Part shown: one piece after another, positions 7,984 through 16,373 of the stretch | How the letters are laid out: each line of letters begins with the position of its first letter | How positions within the stretch are numbered: position 1 is the first letter of the stretch | NCBI GenBank assembly: GCA_022184915.1 | Contig: JAGTJU010000009.1 | Location: forward strand, 1-64,000 | DNA from: Myxococcales bacterium | Lineage (GTDB): Bacteria > Myxococcota_A > Polyangia > Fen-1088 | Length of the DNA stretch: 64,000 nt | Direction of reading: 5' to 3' | Program-made: the position numbers and the translations under genes | The notes under the pieces: generated by a model | What the model was told of the DNA's origin: nothing | Seen by the model: the letters and a program-made list of their open reading frames with translations, nothing else | The model's database searches: none

Positions 7984-8802
7984 ATGACCACCCCGACATC
8001 TACAAAGACCGCGGCGATCGGAAGCTTGATGCTACGCCGCTTTCGCGCCGGTGAGCTCGATGGCCCCACCCGCGCCGCGATCGAAAAAGCGCTCACGGAG
8101 CGCCCGGAGCTGCGGGTCAAGCTGGAAGCGCTCGATGCCGAGCAGGCCGCGTTCGAGGCCGAGGTGCCGTTCGAACGCTTTGCCGGCGGCGTACGGCGCG
8201 CAGCCCGCGATATGCGCCTTGCGACCCGACGCCCCGCCCGCGCGCCCTGGCTGGCCACGGCGGGGCTGGGCATGGCCGCAGCTGCGGTCCTGGCGCTGTG
8301 GGCCCGCCCCTCGCCCTCCCCCTCCTCGTCGCCCCCGCGCGCGGGGGATGCAAACCGCCTCAAGGGCGCCGACGACGATGCGCGGGCCGAGGTGCGCGTG
8401 GCCCACGCCAACGGAGGCCCCCAGGCGCACGCGGCCAGCGGACAGCTGTTTTCGCTCCGCGCGGGAGATCGCGTACGCATTGGCCTGCGTCCCCGGGTGG
8501 ACGGGCATGTGGCCGTGCTGAGCGTCGACGAACGAGCCGTCGTGACACCGCTTTATCCGGAGGCCGGAGACGCGCTCGCGGTGGCCTCCTCATCCCAACC
8601 GGTGTTCCTGCCCGACAGCCTCAGCTTCGACGGGTCGGGCCGCGAGGTTCTCTACGTTCTCTTCTCGCATCGTGCGTTCACGCTCGAGGAGATCCTCACC
8701 ACGCTGGCTCGCAGGGAGCAGGGCCAGCCCCTCACGGTCGCAGAGCGGCTTGCCCGCCTGCCCGGCTTCGCGATCTCCCAGTTCCCTTTCGATAAGCCTT
8801 GA
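7984..8802 (+). CDS. Single-pass membrane regulator, putative anti-sigma factor (module 1)
   Basis: A 272-residue protein with a soluble N-terminal half of about 90 residues (LMLRRFRAGELDGPTRAAIE, RPELRVKLEALDAEQAAF) that looks like an anti-sigma cytoplasmic domain. One membrane helix follows (PWLATAGLGMAAAAVLALWA), then a Pro/Ser-rich linker. The C-terminal domain of about 140 residues (QLFSLRAGDRVRIGLRP, GHVAVLSVDERAVVTPLYP, REVLYVLFSHRAFTLEEIL) resembles DUF4384-type extracytoplasmic domains. The ATG at 7984 follows a GGAGG. It sits directly between the sigma factor and the caspase genes, with 3 bases to the latter. That it inhibits the sigma factor is inferred from order and topology. Confidence 0.75.
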   Translation: MTTPTSTKTAAIGSLMLRRFRAGELDGPTRAAIEKALTERPELRVKLEALDAEQAAFEAEVPFERFAGGVRRAARDMRLATRRPARAPWLATAGLGMAAAAVLALWARPSPSPSSSPPRAGDANRLKGADDDARAEVRVAHANGGPQAHAASGQLFSLRAGDRVRIGLRPRVDGHVAVLSVDERAVVTPLYPEAGDALAVASSSQPVFLPDSLSFDGSGREVLYVLFSHRAFTLEEILTTLARREQGQPLTVAERLARLPGFAISQFPFDKP

Positions 8803-8805
8803 GCC

Positions 8806-10425
8806 GTGTCTTCGTCGCGCCCTCCCCTTTGGCCCTGGCTGTGGACCGCCCTCTTCGTGGGGGTGGCCCTTGCCGGGCGCGTGGGGTCCGCGCAGGCCCA
8901 AACAGACGTGCGCTTTGGCCTCTTCGTGGGCAATGACCTCGGGGGCCCCGGGACAAGTCCGCTGCTTTACGCCCGCGAAGACGCCCGGCGCATGCGCGAC
9001 GTGTTGTTGCGGCTCGGGAATCTGCGCGACGAAAACACCATCCTGCTGCTTGGCCAAGACGCCGCGGCGTTTCGCCAGGCCGTGGACGCCCTGGAGCTGC
9101 GCCTCCGCGCCGCCGAGGCCCGCCAAGAGCGCACCACGCTCATCGTGTACTACTCTGGCCACGCCAAGGACGGTGAGCTGCGGCTTGGCGCCTCACGCTT
9201 GCCCATGGATGAGCTGCGCAGCCGGGTGAGCCGCAGTCACGCCACTTTGAAGCTGGCCGTCGTCGACGCCTGCCACGCGGGCGGCTTCACGCGGACCAAG
9301 GGCGCCCGGAAAGCCCCCGCCTTCGAGGTGGAAGCCACGTCGGCGGCCCAGGCCAGCGGCACGGTGCTGCTCACCTCCAGCAGCTTCGACGAAGACGCCC
9401 AGGAATCGGATCACATCGGCGGCAGCTACTTTTCTCATCACTTCGTGAGCGGCTTGCAGGGCGCCGCCGATCGCTCGGGTGATGGCAAGGTGACCTTGGC
9501 CGAAGCCTATGCGCACGCGTACGCCCGCACCGTGGCCAGCACCGCCGAGAGCGCGGCAGGTCCCCAGCACCCCACCTTCCGCTACGAGCTCGAAGGCAAC
9601 GGCGACTTCGTGCTGTCCGATTACACGCAACGGCGGGAGGGCCTGCGTTTACCCGCAGCCGCTCCCGCAGGCACCTACTTTTTGGTGGATGACCGCGGGG
9701 TGGTTGCCGCCGAGCTCGACAAAGCCGCGAACCAGGAGCGTCGCGTGTCGGTGGCTCCAGGCGTTTACAAGGTCAAGCGACGCCTGGCCGATCGCCTGCG
9801 CGTGGGGCAGGTGCGTGTCGTGCCCGGTGAGCTGGCGGTGCTGGACGAAGGGCGGCTTCACGACACGCCCTTTGCGGACGACCCCGTCAAGGGTGTCGCA
9901 CGAGACCTTCCCGGACACTTTGCGCTCAGCGTGGGGGCCACGAGCCAGGCCTTCTTCGAGAAGCCCACGCGCGAAAGCCTGTTCCCACCGAGCGGCCTTT
10001 TGGCCGCCGAGCTGACGATGTCGAACTTTCTTCGCCACGATTGGGTGCTGGGCTTCGACCTTGCCTTGGGCGGCGGGCAAGGAAGCGTCGAGGACGTTGC
10101 GGGGGGGCTTTCCTTCGAGACACGCCAGGTGAATCTCGGGGCCAGCCTGTGGGCCGAGTGGCCGTGGCGCGATGGCGATCTCACGCCGTTTTTCGGCGCG
10201 CGCATGGCATTTGTCTTCCTCGACCGCCGCTTCGAGGACGAGGGCCTGCCGGCTCAGTTCTTCTCGACCTTTTCACCCGGGCTCGTGGGCGGCCTGCGCT
10301 ACCGCCTGAGCCGCCACATGGCCCTGCTCGGCCGCGGGCGCGTGCACTATCTTCTCTACAACGTCGACCAAAACCGCTCGCTGGGCTTCGCGGAACTCAC
10401 CTTGGCACTGGGCTACGATTTTTGA
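8806..10425 (+). CDS. Secreted caspase-like protease with C-terminal beta-rich domain (module 1)
   Basis: A 539-residue protein. A signal peptide (about 1-32, cleaved near AQAQT) is followed by a peptidase C14 (caspase/metacaspase-like) domain at about 33-270. The dyad is intact: His119 in VYYSGHAKDG and Cys156 in VVDACHAGG. An EF-hand-like loop, DRSGDGKVTLAE, lies at 222-233. After a linker domain (about 275-365) comes a region of about 170 residues with alternating, aromatic-rich strands (LLAAELTMSNFLRHDWVLGF, LGASLWAEWPW) ending in LALGYDF, a terminal Phe as in outer-membrane beta-barrels. It most likely acts in the periplasm or at the cell surface. The start is GTG, 3 bases after the regulator gene. 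The gene at 54520 is a paralogue. Confidence 0.85.
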   Translation: MSSSRPPLWPWLWTALFVGVALAGRVGSAQAQTDVRFGLFVGNDLGGPGTSPLLYAREDARRMRDVLLRLGNLRDENTILLLGQDAAAFRQAVDALELRLRAAEARQERTTLIVYYSGHAKDGELRLGASRLPMDELRSRVSRSHATLKLAVVDACHAGGFTRTKGARKAPAFEVEATSAAQASGTVLLTSSSFDEDAQESDHIGGSYFSHHFVSGLQGAADRSGDGKVTLAEAYAHAYARTVASTAESAAGPQHPTFRYELEGNGDFVLSDYTQRREGLRLPAAAPAGTYFLVDDRGVVAAELDKAANQERRVSVAPGVYKVKRRLADRLRVGQVRVVPGELAVLDEGRLHDTPFADDPVKGVARDLPGHFALSVGATSQAFFEKPTRESLFPPSGLLAAELTMSNFLRHDWVLGFDLALGGGQGSVEDVAGGLSFETRQVNLGASLWAEWPWRDGDLTPFFGARMAFVFLDRRFEDEGLPAQFFSTFSPGLVGGLRYRLSRHMALLGRGRVHYLLYNVDQNRSLGFAELTLALGYDF

Positions 10426-10463
10426 TCCTCTCTTTTTGACGGACTCGACTCACGAGGCGACAC

Positions 10464-11426
10464 ATGAAGCCGTTCATCTCGAATCTTTTTCCGGGGCGGG
10501 GGCCGCTTTACGCCGCTCTCCTGGGCTCGTGCGTGATCGCGTGCGGGGGTACCTACTCGAACGAGGACATCGCCTTTCAATCGGCCGTACCCGCGTCGGA
10601 GAGTCTTCAACCCAACGTGGGCGCGCAACTCGTGGAAGGAAGCGCGGAGTACTACCGCCTGACCCACGGCGTGGTCACGAGTTATCGCAAGATCCTGGGT
10701 TTCGTCGCTGTCATCCTCGGCGAGGTCCGCCGTGTACCGGCCACCACGCGGGCACCGGGGCAGCGGATCTGGGGCCCTTTCGCCGACGAGGAGGATCCCC
10801 GCTTCGTGCACCGGGTGGTCATGCGCAAACTGCCTGCGGGCACGGACGCCACGACGGCGCCTGACGAGCGCTTCACTTACAGCATCGAGACGGCGCCGGG
10901 GGGCACACCTGCCGTGAGCGACGCCTGGGCCCAAGTGGTCACCGGGTGGTTCGATCCTGCCCGGGGCGTGAGCCAAGGACGAGGCCAGGTGATCTTCGAC
11001 GTCGACTCGCTGCGCACGCGGCGCTACAGGCTGGGCGCCGACGTCGAGACGCTGCGGGTGATCACGCTCGACTACGACATCGAAGCGGACGCGCGCACGC
11101 TCATCGTTCATCAGGAGAACCTGGCCAGTGCCAGCTCCCGCTCCGCGGATCTTGCGTACCGTGAAACCGCGGACGGTGCGGCCACGACCCACTTCACGGT
11201 CACCGGCACCGGGGCCGCCGCCGTGGAAGCCTTCGATGTGGTGAGCGCCTGGCGCGCCGACGGCGCGGGCCGGGCCGATGTGCTGGTCAGCCGCGGCGGC
11301 GCCTTGGGGCTCTCGGCCACTGATTGCTGGGATGGCCTCACGCAGCCGACCTACGTGCGCCGAGACTGGGACGTTGGCAAGAACACCGGCGATCCTGCGA
11401 CCTGCGTGCTTCCCGCCCTACGCTAG
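10464..11426 (+). CDS. Lipoprotein B of caspase module 1, paralogue of lipoprotein A
   Basis: A 320-residue predicted lipoprotein; the signal LYAALLGSCVIAC ends at a lipobox Cys. The mature part aligns along its length with the product of 6401: FQSAVP, YYRLTHGV, IWGPFADEEDP, then a tail with VVSAWRADGAGRADVLV and a final Cys-Trp-Asp and Cys. Only 38 bases separate it from the caspase gene, so it is probably the last gene of the same operon. Two related lipoproteins thus bracket the sigma/anti-sigma/caspase set. No named domain family is recognised; a role as a surface partner or substrate of the caspase is speculation. Confidence 0.8.
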   Translation: MKPFISNLFPGRGPLYAALLGSCVIACGGTYSNEDIAFQSAVPASESLQPNVGAQLVEGSAEYYRLTHGVVTSYRKILGFVAVILGEVRRVPATTRAPGQRIWGPFADEEDPRFVHRVVMRKLPAGTDATTAPDERFTYSIETAPGGTPAVSDAWAQVVTGWFDPARGVSQGRGQVIFDVDSLRTRRYRLGADVETLRVITLDYDIEADARTLIVHQENLASASSRSADLAYRETADGAATTHFTVTGTGAAAVEAFDVVSAWRADGAGRADVLVSRGGALGLSATDCWDGLTQPTYVRRDWDVGKNTGDPATCVLPALR

Positions 11427-11463
11427 ACGCCACGCCAGGGCAGGCACACCGTCCTGCGGCGTC
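11426..11463. terminator. Hairpin between convergent genes
   Basis: Outer arms GACGCC/GGCGTC and inner arms GCAGG/CCTGC form a bulged stem exactly between the converging stop codons of lipoprotein B and the beta-helix lipoprotein. There is no T-tract; it could work in both directions. Confidence 0.5.
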
Positions 11464-12961
11464 AACGCCCCCAGCGAATCCAATTGCCGCGCGCCCAGCC
11501 GTCGTTCGCATCTCGAAAGGCGCCCACGAAGGCCGCCTGGGGATCGAAGAAACCATCGTCCGGGGGTGTTGCGGCGTTCTGCACGAGCGCGGCGCCGGGA
11601 TAAGGACGGGGCGCATTGCCATCGAAGCAGTCCACCAGCGCGGGGTCCATCATCAGATTCCTGCGCGAGGCTGCGAGCACGTACGCCTGTTCGTCGAGGC
11701 CTCCGTCGTCGTCGGCAAGGACCCCGCTGCCGCCGGTGACCTCCGCGTAGGCAAGATTCTCGAGGAGGTTTCCATGAAAGATCGAATGGGTGATCTCCAC
11801 CTCGGTCGTGGCGTCCCGCAGATCCAGGCCGGCCTCGAAGCCCGACACGATCAGGTTGCGGAACGTCCCGAGCGTCGAGCGCCGCAGCAACATGCCGTAT
11901 TGCTGTTTATCGAGCTCGAGGTTCTTCCCACACAGCGTGGCGTTGAAGACGGTGGGGTTCGAGCGGGGCTCGTTCAGGCTGCCCGTGGGATCATTGTCAC
12001 CCTCGAAGCCGTTCGTCTCGTCTGCCACCTCGGGATCTTGCTGCAGGAACAGGAACTGAAGCCGCCCCTGATAGCCGTTGTCCCAGTCGAAGCCGTCGTC
12101 GCCATTGTTCTGGCACACCAGGTGTTTCGCCGAAACCGTTCCGCCGAAAAACTCGAAGCAATCATCCGTGGTGGCCCGCACCTGGATGAAATCGAGCACT
12201 GTGCCGCTGCCCACCCCCCCCAGCGTGAGCCCGTTGATCTCGTTGTTGGGCCCAAGCTTGCTGCCGCTGTATTCGATGCGCACGTACTTGAGCGCGCCGC
12301 TGCCGTCGCTGGGATCGGCCCCTCCAAACTCGCCGCCCTTGAGCAGCCCCTCGATCTGAGGCCGCGGCGCCCCCGCGGCACCATTGACGGGTGCGCGGCC
12401 GAGCAAGATGACGCCACCCCAGTCACCCGGCTGCCGGGCCGACTCGGGCACCGCGCTCGTGAACACGATCGGCTCGTCGGCCGTGCCCACGGCCAAGAGC
12501 TTGCCGCCGGGCTGCACCACCAACGTTCCCGTCGAGGCCTTGTCGCCCCGCACGGTCGTGCCTTTCTGGATGGTCAACACCACACCCGGGGTCACGAACA
12601 CGGTGCCCACGAGCAGGTAGTCGCGGTCGCAGGAAAGCGTGGCGCTCGTGGTGATCTCGCCCTCGATCGTTACGAGAGGTTTGTTGGCCGCGAGGCAGTT
12701 CGCGCTCGCGGGTGGCGCCGCCGCATCGGACATACCGGCATCCGGGGCGCCCATCTCACCTCCGCTGACCGGGATCGTTCCCGGACCCGGGCCTGGTGGC
12801 ATGCTACGCGCGACACAGAGCTGCTCGCGCGTGTCACACACGGTACCGGCGAAGGCGGCGCAGTCCGCGTCCGTGCGGCACTGTGAGCGGGAGGTGTCGA
12901 GGAGCAGCGTGCAAGCGCCCACACAAAAGACGAGGGCTGCCAAACCGAAGAGGCGGCTCAT
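11462..12961 (-). CDS. Beta-helix lipoprotein with Cys-rich N-terminal region
   Basis: A 499-residue predicted lipoprotein. The signal LAALVFCVGAC ends at a lipobox Cys. A short Cys-rich segment (CRTDADCAAFAGTVCDTREQ) follows, typical of Myxococcota surface proteins, then a Pro/Gly linker. From about residue 85 the protein has repeated short beta-strands with turns (GVVLTIQKGTTVRGD, GTLVVQPGGKLLAVGT, GGVILLGRAPVNG, LKYVRIEYSGSKLG), as in right-handed parallel beta-helix proteins. The end, FVGAFRDANDGWARGNWIRW, is like that of beta-helix proteins in Bacteroidota and Myxococcota. It is the last gene of a three-gene set with a TPR/PEGA protein and a Ser/Thr kinase; its start codon touches the previous stop. 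Confidence 0.8.
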   Translation of the reverse strand: MSRLFGLAALVFCVGACTLLLDTSRSQCRTDADCAAFAGTVCDTREQLCVARSMPPGPGPGTIPVSGGEMGAPDAGMSDAAAPPASANCLAANKPLVTIEGEITTSATLSCDRDYLLVGTVFVTPGVVLTIQKGTTVRGDKASTGTLVVQPGGKLLAVGTADEPIVFTSAVPESARQPGDWGGVILLGRAPVNGAAGAPRPQIEGLLKGGEFGGADPSDGSGALKYVRIEYSGSKLGPNNEINGLTLGGVGSGTVLDFIQVRATTDDCFEFFGGTVSAKHLVCQNNGDDGFDWDNGYQGRLQFLFLQQDPEVADETNGFEGDNDPTGSLNEPRSNPTVFNATLCGKNLELDKQQYGMLLRRSTLGTFRNLIVSGFEAGLDLRDATTEVEITHSIFHGNLLENLAYAEVTGGSGVLADDDGGLDEQAYVLAASRRNLMMDPALVDCFDGNAPRPYPGAALVQNAATPPDDGFFDPQAAFVGAFRDANDGWARGNWIRWGR

Positions 12962-13953
12962 CAGAAGCCTCCCTGCAGCGAGAAGCCACGTTGGTGAAAG
13001 GACAAGGTGGGCCGATGACGGGACTCTGCGCGCCGGGCTCTTTCGGGCGTGTCTCCCGTAGAGGCCACGATGGCCACCAACGCGGAGACAACCGCTCCCA
13101 CGAGCAGCCCATCGGCCACCAAAGACAGCGTCTTCGTTTGGCTCTCCTTGTCGTCGAGCGCGCTTGGCGAGGCAGGGTAACGCGCGCGCAGATCGGCCAA
13201 GTCTTCACTCGAGCGATAGGCCAGCGCCCCCGTGGTGGCGGCGCCCGCAAGCAGCACGCCACTGAGTCCCCAGGCGACCCACGCGCCCGTCGACAAGCCC
13301 TGGGTGCCCGGGGAAGGCGTAGCACCGGCGGTGGGCACCGCTTCCGCGGCTGAGGCGGCACCCGGGCGGGGGGACTCGGAAGCGAAGCGGGCCACGAGGC
13401 GTGCGCCTCCCGTGGCATCGAACACACGCGTCGAGCTCCGCCCGTTGCGGGCGTTCAACGTCACCTTGACCCGCCCCACGTTCACCGTTACGGGGGCGGC
13501 CAGCGGCAACGTGCCCACGAGTACGTCGTTGACGAGCACCTCCGCACCCGGCGCCGCCCCCGTCACCTCGAGTAGGGCCACGCGCTTTTCGAGCTTGGCG
13601 ATCTCGGCCTGCACCTGAGCGCGCCGCTCGGGCGTGACGTTGTCATCTCCTGCGCTTGCGTAGGCGCGAAAGTGTCCAAGAGCCGTTGCGTAGTCCTGCG
13701 TCTCGAAAGCCACTTGGCCGAGATTGAAGAGCAGTTGGGGACGCGGGGCCAGCTCGTAAGCTCGGGAGAACTCGACGTAGGCCGCGTTCGGATTGCCCTC
13801 CTCGTAGAGTTCCACGCCGCGACGAAAGTGCCGCTGCGCTTGCCCGGTGCGGTCCTCGTCGGCCGCGGCGGCGCGCGCGGGGAGGCATGGAAAGCTCGTG
13901 GCGGTGGCCACCGCGAGGGCCAGGGCCAGGGTACGCAAGGATCGGTTGGTCAT
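12961..13953 (-). CDS. TPR and PEGA-domain envelope protein
   Basis: A 330-residue protein with a signal peptide (ALALAVATATSFPCLPARAAA). TPR-like repeats lie at about 38-115 (AQRHFRRGVELYEEGN, FSRAYELAPRPQLLFNLGQV). A PEGA-like beta domain follows (about 120-185: VALLEVTGAAPGAEVLVNDV). The C-terminal half has two hydrophobic segments (AWVAWGLSGVLLAGAATTGA, LVADGLLVGAVVSALVAIVA). Such proteins are common partners of myxobacterial kinases, but no biochemical role is known. It overlaps the upstream kinase gene by 4 bases (ATGA) and touches the downstream lipoprotein gene, so the three are probably translated from one mRNA. Confidence 0.8.
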   Translation of the reverse strand: MTNRSLRTLALALAVATATSFPCLPARAAAADEDRTGQAQRHFRRGVELYEEGNPNAAYVEFSRAYELAPRPQLLFNLGQVAFETQDYATALGHFRAYASAGDDNVTPERRAQVQAEIAKLEKRVALLEVTGAAPGAEVLVNDVLVGTLPLAAPVTVNVGRVKVTLNARNGRSSTRVFDATGGARLVARFASESPRPGAASAAEAVPTAGATPSPGTQGLSTGAWVAWGLSGVLLAGAATTGALAYRSSEDLADLRARYPASPSALDDKESQTKTLSLVADGLLVGAVVSALVAIVASTGDTPERARRAESRHRPTLSFHQRGFSLQGGF

Positions 13954-15545
13954 GGGCTGTCGTAGGGATTGGTGACGTCGATCGCGCGTTGTTTGGCGAC
14001 GCGAACGCGCGGTCGAAGTTCAACCTCGAAGGGGTCCGAAGCCACGGCCTTCGAGGGAGGTGCTTCGGTGGGTGGTGCCCCGGTGCGGTTGGAGTCTTGC
14101 GGCAGGGCTCCGCCGCGGGAGGATTCACCGGGCTCCCGCACCTGCCGCGGTTCGTGCCGGCGCGGGGGCTTCGGGCGCGGATCGGGCTCCGGCGGGACAG
14201 CGGCCACGGGGGCCGTCTCTTCGCGCGGAGGATCTGCGGCCACGGGGGTCTGCGGCGAAGCCGGATCGTCGGAGGCCGCCGCAAACTCGCGCTCGGGGGC
14301 AGAGGGAGGCGTGACGGTCTCGGGCTTCGGCAGCACCTGCTCGCTTGGCCCCCCCGCGCCCGGCTCCGGGGCCCTCGCGAGGTACGTGGCGCCCAGCCCC
14401 GCACCGACGCCGCACACCGAGAACGCCAGCACCGCCGCACCCAAGCGCGCACGGCTCGCGCGGCGTGTCCTCGCGGCGGGCGCGGGTTCCAGAGGAATCG
14501 GCAGCAGCGACGACACCGTGGCGCGAAAGTCTTGCTCGGCGGCGGCGACCAGCGCGGCGCTCGGGCGCAAACCGCTCTCGATGAGCGCGCGCATCTCGTC
14601 GCGCTCCTTGACGAAGGCGTCGGCCACGACGTTGGCAAGGCGCCGCGTGTGCGACATCTCTGCGTTGAGGAGCACCGACTCAAGCGCGTTCGCGAAGGCC
14701 GCAGCGCTTTCGTACCGCCCTTCCGGGGCCAGGGACAGCGCGCGCGCGCAGACGCGCAGGAGCTCGGGTGAAGCCTCCGCGCCGCTTGGGGGCGGCAGCG
14801 GAACGCCGGATGCCAGTGTACGCACGATCTCGGCCTCGGACCTGCCGTGCCACAGACGCCGGCCGCTGATCGCCTCCCACAACATCACGCCCACGGAGAA
14901 GATATCGGCGCGCCGGTCGATCGCCCGCCCGGTCACCTGCTCGGGGGCCATGTACCCCAGGCGCCCCTTGAGCACGCCCGGGCGCGTGGCGTGGCCCGCA
15001 GCCAAGGATTTGGCGATCCCGAAATCGAGAAGCTTCACGGCGCCTTCGTAGGTCACGAAGACGTTGTGCGGGCTCACATCCCTGTGGACCACCCCCAAAG
15101 GCTTTCCATCGTAGCTCCTCAGGGTGTGCGCGTATTCGAGCGCGTCCAGCACTTGAAGCAGAACGCGCAGCCTCAGATCGAGCGGCAGCGTGCCCAGCAC
15201 GAAGCAGCGGTTCAGCACCGCGTTGAACGGCTGCCCTTCCAGGAACTCCATCGCGATGAAGAGCTGGTCGTCCATGGTGCCGACCTCGAAGGTGTGCACC
15301 ACGTTAGGGTGGTTGAGACGAAGAGCCAGGCGGGCTTCGTCAAGGAACATACTGACGAAGTCGGGCTCCCGGAGCAGGTCCTTCCATACCCGCTTCAAGG
15401 CCACCAGCTTCACGCAGTCGGCAGGCCCCGTGGTCTTCGCCAAAAACAGCTCCGCCATGCCCCCACGCCCGATCGGCGCGAGCAGCTCGTACTTGTGGGC
15501 CAGGCGCGGCGCCTGGGCAGGCATCTGTGAGGAAGAGGCGTTCAT
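13950..15545 (-). CDS. Membrane-anchored Ser/Thr protein kinase
   Basis: A 531-residue Hanks-type kinase. The kinase domain spans about residues 18-290: Gly loop IGRGGMAELF, Lys51 in VALKRV, catalytic HRDVSPHN (His154-Asp156), DFG at 174-176 and MAPEQ in the activation segment. The catalytic residues look intact, so activity is expected. A linker leads to one membrane helix (LGAAVLAFSVCGVGAGLGA) and a Pro-rich, charged extracytoplasmic tail of about 130 residues with no recognised sensor domain. It is the first gene of the operon with the TPR/PEGA protein and the beta-helix lipoprotein, and is divergent from the cytochrome-like gene at 15710. Confidence 0.93.
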   Translation of the reverse strand: MNASSSQMPAQAPRLAHKYELLAPIGRGGMAELFLAKTTGPADCVKLVALKRVWKDLLREPDFVSMFLDEARLALRLNHPNVVHTFEVGTMDDQLFIAMEFLEGQPFNAVLNRCFVLGTLPLDLRLRVLLQVLDALEYAHTLRSYDGKPLGVVHRDVSPHNVFVTYEGAVKLLDFGIAKSLAAGHATRPGVLKGRLGYMAPEQVTGRAIDRRADIFSVGVMLWEAISGRRLWHGRSEAEIVRTLASGVPLPPPSGAEASPELLRVCARALSLAPEGRYESAAAFANALESVLLNAEMSHTRRLANVVADAFVKERDEMRALIESGLRPSAALVAAAEQDFRATVSSLLPIPLEPAPAARTRRASRARLGAAVLAFSVCGVGAGLGATYLARAPEPGAGGPSEQVLPKPETVTPPSAPEREFAAASDDPASPQTPVAADPPREETAPVAAVPPEPDPRPKPPRRHEPRQVREPGESSRGGALPQDSNRTGAPPTEAPPSKAVASDPFEVELRPRVRVAKQRAIDVTNPYDSP

Positions 15546-15709
15546 GGCGCACCACGCACGTCCGGCTCACCCTGGCACACCTCTCGCTACAGCACTGTGA
15601 ACGTTCGGTGACAGCGCACGCGTTCTCCTTTGAACCACGGGCCACGGCATCGAAGACGAACGGTAACCCTTTGCGGGTTCGTGCGTATCCGGGAGTCAGG
15701 CGGCCCGAC

Positions 15710-16339
15710 ATGATACGTGTGAACCCCTTGCTTTTTTGTGCGATCGTCGCCTCGTGCGCGTCCAGCGACGAGGATTTGACCGACAACGCGGACGCCCGCC
15801 CCGCGGAGAGGCCCACTGAGATGGGGGGCCCGGGTGTGGACGCGGCTCCCGCCATGACCGGCACGGAGCCCCCGGAGGGCGGGCTGCCCCAGGCGCCCAT
15901 CGACGCAAGCCCTGCTCCGGATGGAGCCAAGCCCCCCACCCCGGGCGCCCAGACCGTTCCCTCCGAAAAAGCCGCGCTCATCGCTTACCTGCAATCAGGC
16001 GCCTACGAGACGCTACCGGCTGAACCTGCGGCGCACCCCTCCACAGGGCCCCACTTTGGTCTGGTCCGCACCTTCTTCAACCAGGCCCTCGCCGACTCCC
16101 TGGCCCAAGGCAACAGCGTTCATCCGGTCGGTGCGGCAGCGGTCAAGGAGCTCTTCAGGCAAGGCAGCACCGTGCGCGGCTGGGCGGTGATGGTCAAGGT
16201 CGCGGAGGGCTCCGGCGGCGGCAGCTGGTACTGGTACGAAGGCATCGATGGCACCGAGTTCGCCGCGAGCACAGGCGCAGGGCTTTGCACGGGCTGCCAC
16301 GGCGCCGGTCGAGACTTCGTCCTGACCCCGCCCCTCTAA
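15710..16339 (+). CDS. Cytochrome P460-like c-type haem lipoprotein
   Basis: A 209-residue predicted lipoprotein starting MIRVNPLLFCAIVASC, with the lipobox Cys at the end of this stretch. A Pro/Asp/Ala-rich linker of about 70 residues follows. The C-terminal domain contains RGWAVMVKVAEGSG, SWYWYEG and a single c-type haem site, CTGCHGAGRDFV. The order of a Trp-rich strand, CxxCH and D-F-V near the end fits the cytochrome P460 family, whose members carry a cross-linked haem and oxidise hydroxylamine or related compounds. The cross-linking Lys was not identified, so activity is unproven. The ATG at 15710 is chosen because the signal peptide begins there. Confidence 0.72.
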   Translation: MIRVNPLLFCAIVASCASSDEDLTDNADARPAERPTEMGGPGVDAAPAMTGTEPPEGGLPQAPIDASPAPDGAKPPTPGAQTVPSEKAALIAYLQSGAYETLPAEPAAHPSTGPHFGLVRTFFNQALADSLAQGNSVHPVGAAAVKELFRQGSTVRGWAVMVKVAEGSGGGSWYWYEGIDGTEFAASTGAGLCTGCHGAGRDFVLTPPL

Positions 16340-16373
16340 AGAAGAACCGGTAAAGGCTCCCTGCGCGCCCTAC

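Noticed and set aside
6401-11426. Caspase module 1 as a classical anti-phage defence island
   Set aside because: The caspase has a signal peptide and a barrel-like tail, and no nucleic-acid sensor, nuclease or STAND ATPase is adjacent. An envelope role fits better, though defence is not excluded.
11324-12886. 520-codon plus-strand frame
   Set aside because: Antisense to the beta-helix lipoprotein, which has a signal peptide, coupling to the gene before it and clear repeats. Long antisense frames are expected at this GC content.
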